A stretch of 64,000 nt of DNA from positions 18,176,001 to 18,240,000 of the forward strand of contig CATNEN010000038.1 of NCBI GenBank assembly GCA_950097015.1, in the 5' to 3' direction. The stretch's first letter is position 1, and each line of letters begins with the position of its first letter. Under the pieces are notes generated by a model. That model ran no database searches, was not told the DNA's origin, and saw nothing but the letters and a program-made list of their open reading frames with translations. A program made the position numbers and the translations under genes. The stretch comes from Macrostomum hystrix. Lineage: Eukaryota; Platyhelminthes; Macrostomidae. This document shows positions 24,050 to 34,760 of the stretch, in pieces.

Positions 24050-27000
24050 ATGACAACAATTCGCCCATTCATTGCATCTGATCTTTTTAAAATAGCTAAT
24101 GTGTAAGTGACTGGTTTCTTAATTTCTTAATCATGTTTCCTATATTATAGTAATTTGGATAAAATATTGTATGCTTGATTTTTGTGGGTATTTATGAGCT
24201 CATATATATTTTACCATAGTCTGGATCATGCTGGGCTTATGCTGGGGGTAAAATCTAGCTTTTTTGGGACTTTCGCCAGCACAGTTACTCCCATTTTTGT
24301 CCCCTAGAAAATTACGCAGCAGAAAGACTCCCCACATGGCTAAAATGAGCAATAGAAATGTAACACAAAGGTAATTACAAGTAAAAAAAACGTCAAGTGA
24401 AATACGAGTTAGGAGCTGTGGGATGCATTGCCAATGAAAGGGGAATGGGAAATCGCTGCCTTCCGCTTGTCCACAGCCTTGCTGATGTGATACTTAGTCA
24501 CCCAGGGATCCGTAAAAATGGATTCTGGTGGCCACAGGGAAACAGTCCATTTCGGCGACATACCATTTTGGCGACAACCATGAAAAGTCATTTCGGCGAC
24601 AACCATTTCGGCGACAATACTTTTGAAGCCGTGGAACAAATTTATGTATGTCAATGTAAACAAGAAAAGTGCAGAGAACGAAAGAGTGAATAGAGGAAAG
24701 AAGGCAGAGACAAAAGTCGCGATAGCACTTCTACCTGTGTAGAATAATGAAGTAGATAACAAACATGTTAGTTATAAAATATTGGTGACGGCAAACGATG
24801 CTACTTATAAGTAAGACAGGTGAGGTTGACGCACATAGAGCGCGGCCCAAACTGATCCAAACTTGCTATTTATATTACATGTTAAAACAAATACTATAAC
24901 AGGAATACATTAACAAGTAGAACAATCAAATACATTACATACTCAATAAGCAAACACTATCAGATCCATTATTACTGCGGTTTCAATGTTTGTCACCGAA
25001 GTGGTTGTCGCTGAAATGACTTGTTGCCAAAATGGACCAGATTCCATGCCATGCTGCATGTCTCCTGTGTAGTAGGCCTTATAGCTATGAAGCCTCATCC
25101 AGCAGCTGCTCACACGCATTGCTGACATTAAAATCAAATAGCACTGGAGTGGGGTGGCTGCTTAGGGTATGAGATTCTAATTTGTGTGTGTGTGTGTGTG
25201 CTAGGTTTTTTGGGTCACCAGTTTGCCATAGCAATTTCAAATGGCATAATAAAATTTAGGTAATTATGCCTAATGGCATATAATCAAATTTACAAATTTT
25301 AAATATTTTTTTAAAGTTAGAACAATTTGGTATTATCACTAGGCCCATTGTAAAAAGTTCTATTATTTTACAATTTTACCATAAGCCTTTTATCTAAGCT
25401 GACAGGCTTACAGAACTTATAGTAAATTTTAGGCCTATTTAATTTCAGTCACCATAATTTTGCTTTGCTAAGTGATTGCTTTGAATTCCAAATTTGAGTT
25501 TAGCTTTACCTATGTCCAGTCCAATCTAGGCGCAACTTGCAGGTCTACAGAGTTGTCACATGACACAACTACAGTTAGGTCCTAAAATAGTTTGCTGCAC
25601 AGCACAGGCCCCATCCCTATTGGAGCCAATAAGGGTTTTTGCGGACAGCGTCCGGCGTGCTTGTGAAAAATTGCCTGCACAGCTGCGCAGAAAGAAATTC
25701 CTGTCTGCGCAGCCACACTTTGTGTGTAAAGTTGTTGTAAGTATGTAGATATATAACAAACAGTGTGCCTTTGTGCCCCTACATGAATACATGCTCCACA
25801 GTGCCCGAGTGCTAAAAGACAGCTGTTCTAATTATAGAAATACACTACACAGAGATCAAAAAAGGTCATTTGGTATTTGCGTCAATATTTTTGCGAAATC
25901 ACCATGTACCTGTTCTATTTTTAGAAATACACTACAAAGATAAAAAAAGTCTTTCGTCATTTTTTGTGAAATAAATTACTACATTGAGTCAGACTGTAAG
26001 ATATGTAGCAATTGCGGATTTGTGCTCTTTTTCTTGAAAACAACTGCGCACCTGCGCGCCTAGCAGGAGTGTCCGCAGCTTTTTTAAATTTGCTCTATTA
26101 GGGGGCCCCATTTATTTCTGTGTGCATCAGAAGAACATATTTAAAACAGACAAATCGAAATAAAGGTCAGTTTAAAAGCTTGGCATGAACAAATCCAAAA
26201 TGGAAAAATAAAACTAGGATATTATGCCAAATAGCATAAGCAACCTAGCAAAAAACCCAGGGTATGTGTTAGGGAATCCTAAACTGAGCCCAAGCAGGAA
26301 TGCTAAATCTTTTACATTAGTAATGCTGACAACTCATCCCTCCAAGCTCTATATGCCTCATATTAAAACATTGTTGATGTAAACATTTACTAATGCAAAC
26401 TATTATTTGTCTGCATGATCTATGCCAAAACATGTTGTCTAAATTTACTTTTGTCAACACTATTTATATGTAAGCATCGATACCACAAATAACAAAATAC
26501 TTAAATTAATATGGTGAACATACAAGTGACAATAAACATAAAAAGTATAATTTAGTATTGCTAAATCTGTTGTATTGTGTGGTGCAATTATCCATCATTT
26601 GACTTCATTAGGTAATTTATCAGATTTGATTTGCTGTTGCCACAGACCACCTCCACTTCTAGAATAGTTTTTGTACACCAAATGTGTTACATAGAAAGCA
26701 AATTAGTTGACTTTCAAACTCATGAGTGTTTGTATCTAGGGCATGAGTTCCAATTTTTTGTGCGGCTAGGCTTTGACTTGGCTACATCAAGACATTGAAG
26801 TCTCTTTGTTAATTAATCTGCACATGATTAATTCTGACTCTGTCCTTACACCCCACCATCTAAATTCCAAAAATTTCAACAACTATTCAGATATTCATTA
26901 TGTCCCTTCACTTTTTGTTATTGTTACTATATGAATTGCTGTTTTGTGTGTTTTCTATGCCAGCTGTTAATGAAGTTGCCTTATTGTCAAAATTGAATGA

Positions 27001-30000
27001 AGAACCAGATTAATATGCTATGCTATAGCTGTTTTTTATATGTACAGTCACCATATAAATAGCCATTTCATTTTGTTTTCTGTACGGTCATCTACTATGT
27101 CTAAGGCAATTCTATGGCATCCTAGACTATGGCAGAGCTTCAATCAAATGATTCGGCTTAGTAATTTTGAGTAAATAAAAAAACTGGTTTTAGCTAGCTG
27201 AATCTTTCCTATTAATGCTGAAAACTAAGCAGATCAATATTTATTGGCAAATTTTGTCAGTTTTTTTTGCTCAGAAATATTGTTTTTGCACTAAAACAGA
27301 CTCATTGACTAATTGTTTTTGGACAATGCAAAAATATTTTTCCCTGATCCCTTTGCAAAACTCAAAATCTGTTTGCTACTTACATCAAAACCCAGCACAC
27401 ATACAGTCAGGAAGAAATTCACACATGACACTATTAGTTAGCAGCATTGAATCTAGAGAGCTGATTAGGCAAGCAGTTGCATTCACTTAATAGGATACCA
27501 CACTGCTTGAAATGTCTCAATGTTTCTGATTTTTCCCGTATTGTCTTACAGTATCTCAATTTCTTGATTTCTTCTCATCTAAACTCCTGTCTCCTTTCAA
27601 ACCCATTGAAAGGTTTACTTACATATCAATGTAAGTAAATTGATATTCACCTATCATAAAGCTTTGTTGGTAGTCTTGTTATTCTTGTAAGTCATTTTGT
27701 TGACCAATATTCTTTAAATATTACTAAATGAATATGCAAGTAGTATTTTAAGCATTTTATTAACTTTTTTAATTAATCCATTAGGTTAAGTAGATTGAAT
27801 AAATGTAGTTGTCATCCTTCAACTTACAGAGACTAAGGTTTTGAATTTTTTTTATAGTTCATTAGTTGTTAATGAGGCTGCTTTTTTGTCAAAGTTAAAT
27901 GAAATATTATGAAGAAGCAAATTTAATATGCTATGCTAAAGATGCTGCATAGCATTTTTTTTCAAATTTTATCTTGTGGACTAAACAACTAAATCTAGTT
28001 GTGTCCGGAAATTTTGGTAGAGATTCATTTGCAATTCAGCAAGTGTTATGCCTCATAAATGTACAAGTAGAACAAAAGAGGCTACTTCTTATAGTTCAAA
28101 TCGTACATAAACACACCATTACAAAGGTATTCAATATGTAAAACTCAATTAGAAGCTAAATAAAGTATTGGTCCCAAAACCATTGCATATTGCAATCAGA
28201 TTACAAACTTGTAGTTCTAAATGTTGTTAATGTCTTCTGCTGGGTCCCTGACTTAAGTGTTTGTGCCTCATCTGACTCGCTCTTTAACTCTGGCCGTCGA
28301 CCAGTCTTCCGTCGATCTATGTGCCAGACGGTAGCTAGCCGAATTATTAATTCGACAAACTCAAATGTACTAATTAGAGACACGCCTAGCCATAGACCAA
28401 GGATGCCGCCAATGTCTGAAAATAGATTCCGGGCTGGATAAGCCCAGCCTTCATTCACCATATTGCCCATTGTCGAGTGACTGTAGATGTTAAGCTTCAA
28501 GAAGCTGTGGATTCCAGTGCTGGGCTCATTCACTAGCGTCTGCCGCATTTCATCCAGCACACTGTCGTCTAGGGAGTCCTCCTTTGCCAATAGAGCTGTC
28601 TCTTCTACAGATTTAAGCAGGGCCAATGTTGACTCGCCATAGTCGCTAGGCCATGTATTCTGCGTTAATCGCATCTCGTACTGTAGATTTGTACAGCCGA
28701 TAGAGCAGTTGGCCCGGTCAGCTGCTGTCAGGCTGTGTATTGTGCGCACCGCTTCGTCGTGGCACGCTCTCCGGCTGGTGTTGCTGCCTATGTCTGGCGC
28801 TGTGCCATCTCCGCCGTGATGAATTCTGTGACAGAATTTGTCACGAAAGTCATCTTTCTGATGCTGATAGATTGCTGGCAATGGTAGCATCTCGGAGAGG
28901 CATTTGCACGTTTTGTTTAGATAGTCCTGATAGCGGTAGATTGAACAATCAGTTACGCTGTACCTGTATTGACGTCGATTACCATAGCAGTCGAGGAACT
29001 CAATGTTAGGCAGATAGTCTTCTTCGATGCATGGTCGCGTCTGTTTGCTTAATACAGTCTCTTTTGTGTACGACAGCTGGGCGTAAGTATTTGTTCCCTT
29101 CTGTATATAGAAGCCATCCATCATATTTGGCCGAGTTCCTGGCTCATGAATGACAACCCGATAGCCAATAGAGAAGCTAAGTGATTCCTCCTCTGTGATG
29201 AAGTTCTTGCCGTCGCCACCGTACAGAATGACGATGAGGCCGCCTTCCTTTTCGCCGCCAACAATTAGATGTCGATCTTTTGGTGAAAATGTGTAGCAGC
29301 TAATGTATTCTGGGTCAACGTATTCAATAAAGTCTCGATAAGAGCATGTGGCGCCGGTGTAACGGCAGTGTACAATCATGTCCTGTTTCTGCTTAGTAAT
29401 GTTTACCAAATGCAGGTAGCCTTTGAGCGAGTTTCTAAGATCTCCGTTAATAGCACTGTTGTTCTGATGCGGATTTACTGGATCCCAGTAATTTCTTATT
29501 TTTTCGATCAGCTGAGTAATCGTGAAATTGGTCCCTTCGATTTTCGGATTTCTATTGAATCTTATCAGACTCAATTGGCTAGTTGAGCAAACGGTTACGT
29601 CGGGAAATACAAACTGTGTACTATAAACCTGTGTCTCTGTGTTCACTGGGGACTGATAAAACCGACTGATAAGGAAGCACAGGTGAACGGTGAAGCCAAC
29701 AGTAGCTGATATAATTATTAGCATCCAGGCTAAGCGGTGCAGGATACTGCTAGTTTGAAAGATCTTATGAAATCCATGCGCGCTAGTGCAGTCGCAGAAA
29801 TCCTTTAGCAAGCGAATTGATGGCGTGTCCACCACCAACGCCTCACAGTGCGGTAGGTGCTCTGCACATTCGTCGATCTGGCTATTACGAGCCAGCCAAT
29901 CCACTTTCCATCGGTCGGCGAAGTCCGCCGGCGGTTGCTGATTATCCAGACAGATGATAGACTTGATGGTGCACGGACTCGGGTGGTCGTTTAGATTCGG

Positions 30001-32629
30001 GTTGCCGTCGATATCTGCATTAGCAATTGTGCTGTTGTCATTTAACTCTGAGACTTCCAACTGGTTCGATTGACTATGCCCTGGCATCTTGTTTGCCGAT
30101 GCGCTTGGTTATGATGGAAACATGAATTTTGTTATCGTTTGAATTTCCACTTTTTATTTTAAACGTGGACTAAGAAAGTGAACTTCAATATTCAAAATTC
30201 CCATTGCAATCGACTTCGTTTGCTTTCTGTCTGTAAATACTCGATCCCAGATATGTTCTGTAGCCAAATCTCTCTCTTCCCTCTCTAAAGTCTATTGGTT
30301 CCCTTAGATTCTCCCAATCCGAGCAAGGCTGGTAGCTATTTTTCTGCAGGGCACTCCGCGTGACCGCTTATCTTTTGATGCCAGTCAGTGTTGACCCGGG
30401 TTGAATTTTTGTGCATATTGGTCAAATCATTTGCTTTTTTGTATGCAGTATGAAGAATCATTTTTGTAATTGGTAAATTATGCAAAGTACTTGCTTCGGT
30501 TCAATACTTCTAAAAATATCTAGCTATAGCCTTCCCAAAATGTATGTTCTGAGCCTTCATCTACCTAAGTCCCTAGGTAGCATTCGAAAGTTAAACTTGC
30601 TCAGTTACACTTGCTTTCCCCAGCTCCATTGTTTCCAGTCTCCCAGTCGCTGCAATTTCGCCGCACATCCAAAGACTGTGTACCGTTGTTCAGTCCATGA
30701 ACTAGGAGGCCACTACTGCCACTCAAATCTCATTCCTTGTTGCCTCTCTGAGTTAGTTCTAGGCTACAAGCAAGCCAGGTTTAAAGAAAATAGTTGAAAT
30801 CTATAAGTGATTTCATTATTATTTTATAAATTTTACCTTTCAAGGTCTCTAATTTCTTGTCACTTTCTTCTCATTTCAGTAACTTGGATCCGTTGACGGA
30901 GACCGTATCCTTTTGTAGATAATTTGTCCATTAGCTACACATTCTGGTGGATTAATCTAGCTTATATTTGCTAATGCGATCTGTTATTTTTAAAGCCAAA
31001 TAAGCCGGACAGCCAGACAGATATTATACAATAAAATATCCATTAGCTTGATGTGTTCACTTTTGTTAATAGTAATAAAATTACGTATTCAGTTGATAAG
31101 AACAATTTCCTTACATTACTTGAACCATAAAACATGTGTAACAAATTAGTACGGCTTGTCCTTCTATCTCACCTATCTGGTGCACTGGCCGGAGTACTTC
31201 AAGATTGCTGAATCCGCCGATGGCCGTGTGATGGGCTACGGTGAGCGCTTGCAATTTAATTTGTTCGAAATTTTATCAGCGGCTTCACGATGAACTGAGC
31301 TGATGTTTAACAATGATCATCATTTTACGCAGTTATGGGCAAATCGGAGGGCTACAATGAGAAATGGCACGGTCACGTGACTGCGCTTTCTGTGGCGCCG
31401 GAATATCGCCGATTAGGCCTGGCCGGCAAGCTGATGGCCGGCTTGGAGGAAGTGTCTGAAAGGTGAGCAGTTCGTGCTTGCAGTTTCTGTAAATCCTCAC
31501 TAATTTTTAAGGGCTAAGTTTCATTTACCTGTTGTTCTTGATTCTTGCGAAATTGCACATCGAATCTTACATTTGTAAATCTTACATTCAATGAACCCAA
31601 TATTCCCTGAACCCAATATCCCTGAACTCAATACTCACTGAACCCAATACCTCCCTGAACCCAATATTCCCTGAACCCAATATTCCCTGAACCCAATACC
31701 TCCCTGAACCCAATATTCCCTGAACCCAATATTCCCTGAACCCAATATCCCTGAACCCAATATCCCTGAACCCAATATCCCTGAACCCAATATCCCTGAA
31801 CTCAATATTCCCTGAACCCAATACCTCCCTGAACCCAATATTCCCTAAACCCAATATCCCTGAACCCAATATCCCTGAACCCAATATTCCCTGAACCCAA
31901 TATTCCCTGAACCCAATACCTCTCTGAACCCAATACCTCTCTGAACCCAATATTCCCTGAACCCAATATTCCCTGAACCCTATACCTCTCTGAACCCAAT
32001 ATTCCCTGAACCCAATATTCCCTGAACCCTATACCTCTCTGAACCCAATATTCCCTGAACCCAATACCTCTCTGAACCCAATATTCCCTGAACCCAATAC
32101 CTCCCTGAACCCAATATTCTCTCACATTCCCTGACCCTCACATTCCCTGACCCTCACATTCCCTGACCCTCACATTCCCTGACCCTCACGTTCCCTGACC
32201 CTCACATTCACGGAACCAAAAATCCCCTGAAACTTAATTCCCTGAACCTAACGTTTTCCGAGCCTCAAATTCCCTGAACCCAACATTCCCCAACCGTCAC
32301 CATTTTTTCAACTTCATAGACTTCAATACGAAAGCTAATCAACATGATAACATAAAATCAGTGGTCAACAATGTCCATTGGTTTTCAGAAAGCGAGCCTA
32401 CTTTGTTGACCTATTCGTTCGCGTATCGAACGATGTCGCCGTGACTCTTTACAAGAAGCTTGGCTATACAGTCTATCGCCGAGTTCTAGAATATTACTCG
32501 GGCAATTCTTCGCCAATGTTTGAACAAGACGAAGACGCGTTTGATATGAGAAAATCGCTTAGCAGAGATCCGGAGCGGAAGTCTATGATACCTCTAGATA
32601 AACCTGTGAGACCGGAGGATGTTGATTGA
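24050..32629 (+). CDS. NAA20: N-alpha-acetyltransferase 20, NatB catalytic subunit
   Basis: Exons: 24050-24102, 30880-30904 (25 bases), 31150-31240, 31333-31462, 32389-32629. Phases agree and give 179 residues, against 178 in human. The sequence follows the family end to end: MTTIRPFIASDLF, NLDPLTETYG, HWPEYFKIAE, WHGHVTALSVAPEYRRLGLA (the GNAT acetyl-CoA loop, RRLGLA), FVDLFVRVSN, LYKKLGY, DEDAFDMRK and a C-terminal VRPEDVD. NAA20 with its partner NAA25 acetylates nascent proteins that start Met-Asp, Met-Glu, Met-Asn or Met-Gln, on the ribosome. A splice-acceptor-like tctgtttag lies 15 bases before the ATG, possibly a trans-splice site. The first intron is 6.8 kb and hosts a channel gene on the other strand. 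Intron 4 carries a 15-17-bp array. Confidence 0.95.
24520..25055. mobile_element. Second MITE of the GGCGAC family
   Basis: The left end has ggattctggt, then gtccatttcggcgacatacc and three more cggcgacaa copies. The right end is its inverted counterpart (reverse complement ggaatctggtccattttggc, then ttcagcgacaaccacttcgg). The left end has an extra 19 bases after ggattctggt. It belongs to the same family as 22865-23446 by the repeated (t)ggcgaca motif. Confidence 0.6.
25184..25200. repeat. TG microsatellite
   Basis: A short run of TG dinucleotides (about 8 copies) inside NAA20 intron 1. Confidence 0.9.
25203..26265. mobile_element. Possible non-autonomous element with inverted ends
   Basis: The left end ggttttttgggtcacc followed by tttgccatagcaattt and aatggcataata is approximately the inverse of the right end (reverse complement gggttttttgctagg, ttgcttatgctattt, ggcataata). 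Identity is imperfect and no target duplication was found. Inside lies an imperfect direct duplication of about 90 bases (25830-25915 and 25917-25985). Confidence 0.35.
28201..30087 (-). CDS. DEG/ENaC family sodium channel (FaNaC/ASIC-like), intronless
   Basis: One uninterrupted frame of 628 residues. Order of landmarks: His-Gly gating motif (SAHGF, residues 104-105) before the first membrane helix (about 118-140), post-helix FPDVTVCS (161-168), a large Cys-rich extracellular domain with several N-glycosylation sites, then DIGGILGLWLGVSLIS (558-573). The last holds the degenerin position and the GxS selectivity motif (G568-V-S570) at the start of the second helix (ending about 584). This is the full DEG/ENaC architecture. 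Such channels are trimeric, amiloride-sensitive and Na+ selective; in spiralians many are gated by peptides such as FMRFamide, but the ligand cannot be read here. The C-terminus TTSL fits a class I PDZ ligand. The gene sits antisense inside NAA20 intron 1. Lack of introns in a gene-rich-in-introns neighbourhood suggests a retrocopy origin, but the frame is intact. Confidence 0.93.
   Translation of the reverse strand: MPGHSQSNQLEVSELNDNSTIANADIDGNPNLNDHPSPCTIKSIICLDNQQPPADFADRWKVDWLARNSQIDECAEHLPHCEALVVDTPSIRLLKDFCDCTSAHGFHKIFQTSSILHRLAWMLIIISATVGFTVHLCFLISRFYQSPVNTETQVYSTQFVFPDVTVCSTSQLSLIRFNRNPKIEGTNFTITQLIEKIRNYWDPVNPHQNNSAINGDLRNSLKGYLHLVNITKQKQDMIVHCRYTGATCSYRDFIEYVDPEYISCYTFSPKDRHLIVGGEKEGGLIVILYGGDGKNFITEEESLSFSIGYRVVIHEPGTRPNMMDGFYIQKGTNTYAQLSYTKETVLSKQTRPCIEEDYLPNIEFLDCYGNRRQYRYSVTDCSIYRYQDYLNKTCKCLSEMLPLPAIYQHQKDDFRDKFCHRIHHGGDGTAPDIGSNTSRRACHDEAVRTIHSLTAADRANCSIGCTNLQYEMRLTQNTWPSDYGESTLALLKSVEETALLAKEDSLDDSVLDEMRQTLVNEPSTGIHSFLKLNIYSHSTMGNMVNEGWAYPARNLFSDIGGILGLWLGVSLISTFEFVELIIRLATVWHIDRRKTGRRPELKSESDEAQTLKSGTQQKTLTTFRTTSL
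30088..30879. other. Promoter side of the channel gene, rest of NAA20 intron 1
   Basis: No coding sequence. The channel's promoter should lie here on the minus strand; no element was identified. A SINE-tail fragment (gttcagtccatgaactagga) is at 30686-30705. Confidence 0.45.
31585..32215. repeat. 15-17-bp minisatellite in NAA20 intron 4
   Basis: About 35 copies of a short unit (ctgaacccaatattcc) whose length varies between 15, 16 and 17 bases (atcc, attcc, acctcc endings). Toward 32120-32210 it changes into a related 15-bp unit (cacattccctgaccct). Confidence 0.95.
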
Positions 32630-33309
32630 CAACATGTTTATTCAATGATAAAAGTTTCTTTAAAATTTGCTTCTAGACCTATAATTTAATTTCATTCAGT
32701 TACTTAATTAACTTATCAGCTGTAATGAGTTCTAGCTTAGCATAGTACTAGCATAGTGTTTAGTTATTTCACAAGTTGTGCTTTAATATGTTAGTTCATT
32801 TTTAACAGAAGTGGTAAGAAAATAGAATGACTGCATGACTTCTTTTGAAATATAATGACAAATTGAAAGTAAATTTCGTTAGTTCATTTTGCTATTTTTT
32901 TTTCAACTGCAGCTGTTCACGCGAGGTCAATAATGTTTCAAATTTCAGCTTTTATGCCTCGCACTATTAGAATGTTCTTAGAAATTGGCTTTCACACGCT
33001 TTGCGGCAAGCTGTTGCAGGTTGGGTTCTGTTAAAATTTAACTTCTTTAACGTATCCTATTGCACTAGCGGGTTTAAGAAAAAAAACGAATTTCTGTTCT
33101 TTTAAGTAGCCGCTCTTCTCGAATTCTTTTTTTAATTCGCAAGCTTTTTCAGTTTTTCGTTTTCTTCTAGAATATAAGACAGAAATCGTTCCTGTATTGT
33201 CAGCCCGTCTAATAGTGACAGATGTCTTCGTTTTAAACAAATGCATGTTAGCTAGCTTCTTTTGCAGATAGATGTTTTACAACAGTATCTAAATGTATTT
33301 TTAGTTATT
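32630..33309. other. Spacer after NAA20
   Basis: AT-rich sequence with the presumed 3' untranslated region of NAA20. No gene recognised; the minus-strand open frame 33031-33246 has no family features. Confidence 0.5.
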
Positions 33310-34760
33310 GGTCAGTCTTTAAGCCTGTCAAATTGTCCCAGCCAGTCTGTAAGCCTGTCAAATTGTCCCAGCCAGTCTGTCAAACTGTCCCAGCCAGTCT
33401 GTATGTCTGTCAAGTTGTCCCAGCCAGTCTGTAAGTCTGCTTACTCTCCCAGCCAGTCTGTCAAGTTTTCCTAGCGAGTCTGTCAGTCTGTCAAACTGTC
33501 CCAGCCAGTCTGTATGTCTGTCAAGTTGTCCCAGCCAGTCTGTAAGTCTGTCAAACTGTCCCAGCCAGTCTGTAAGTTTGCCAAACTTCCCCAGCCAGTC
33601 TGTAAGTCTGTCAAGTTGTCCCAGCCAGTCTGTAAGCCTGTCAAATTGTCCCAGCCAGTCTGTAAGTCTGTCAAATTGTCCCAGCCAGTCTGTAAGTCTT
33701 CAAACTGTCCCAGCAAGTCTGTAAGTCTGCCAAACTGTCCCAGCCAGTGTGTAAGTCTGCCTAACTCTCCCAGCCAGTCTGTCAAGTTATCCTAGCGAGT
33801 CTGTCAGTCTGTCAAACTGTCCCAGCCAGTCTGTAAGTCTGTCAAGTTGTCCCAGCCAGTCTGTAAGTCTGTCAAGTTGTCCCAGCCAGTCTGTAAGTCT
33901 GTCAAATTGTCTCAGCCAGTCTGTAAGTTTGCCAAACTTCCCCAGCCAGTCTGTAAGTCTGTCAAGTTGTCCCAGCCAGTCTGTAAGCCTGTCAAATTGT
34001 CCCAGCCAGTCTGTAAGTCTGTCAAATTGTCCCAGCCAGTCTGTAAGTCTTCAAACTGTCCCAGCAAGTCTGTAAGTCTGCCAAACTGTCCCAGCCAGTG
34101 TGTAAGTCTGCCTAACTCTCCCAGCCAGTCTGTCAAGTTATCCTAGCGAGTCTGTCAGTCTGTCAAACTGTCCCAGCCAGTCTGTAAGTCTGTCAAGTTG
34201 TCCCAGCCAGTCTGTAAGTCTGTCAAGTTGTCCCAGCCAGTCTGTAAGTCTGTCAAATTGTCTCAGCCAGTCTGTAAGTCTGTCAAATTGTCCCAGCCAG
34301 TCTGTCAAACTGTCCCAGCCAGTCTGTAAGTCTGTCAAGTAGTCCTAGCCAGTCTGTCAAGTCTGTCAAATTGTCCCAGCCAGTCTGTCAAACTGTCCCA
34401 GCCAGTCTGTATGTGTGTCAAACTGTCCCAGCCAGTCTGTAAGTCTGTCAAGTTGTCCCAGCCAGTCTTAAAGCCTGTCAAATTTTCCCAGCCAGTCTGT
34501 AAGTCTGTCAAGTTGTCCCAGCCAGTCTTTAAGCCTGTCAAATTGTCCCAGCCAGTCTGTCAAGTCTGTCAAATTGTCCCAGCCAGTCTGTCAAATTGTC
34601 CCAGCCAGTCTGTCAAATTGTCCCAGCCAGTCTTTAAGCCTGTCAAATTGTCCCAGCCAGTCTGTCAAGTCTGTCAAACTGTCCCAGCCAGTATGTGAGT
34701 CTGTCACCTTACATCGTCAAGTTGCTTCAGCTTGTCTGTAAGTCTGTTAATTTGTCCCAA
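33310..34760. repeat. 30-bp minisatellite with 351-bp higher-order copies
   Basis: About 48 copies of a 30-bp unit (core cccagccagtctgtaagtct) with shortened and variant units. The block with the unusual units cagcaagtct and ccagtgtgtaag at 33700-33790 recurs at 34051-34141, offset 351 bp. The array lies between NAA20 and the LACTB-like gene. Confidence 0.96.

Larger units (their letters stand above)
24103..28200. other. First part of NAA20 intron 1
   Basis: 4.1 kb of AT-rich intron without a coding exon that I can recognise. It contains a second MITE (24520-25055), a TG microsatellite (25184-25200), a possible further inverted-repeat element (25203-26265), and two related 75-bp stretches at 26963 and 27867. 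Confidence 0.6.
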
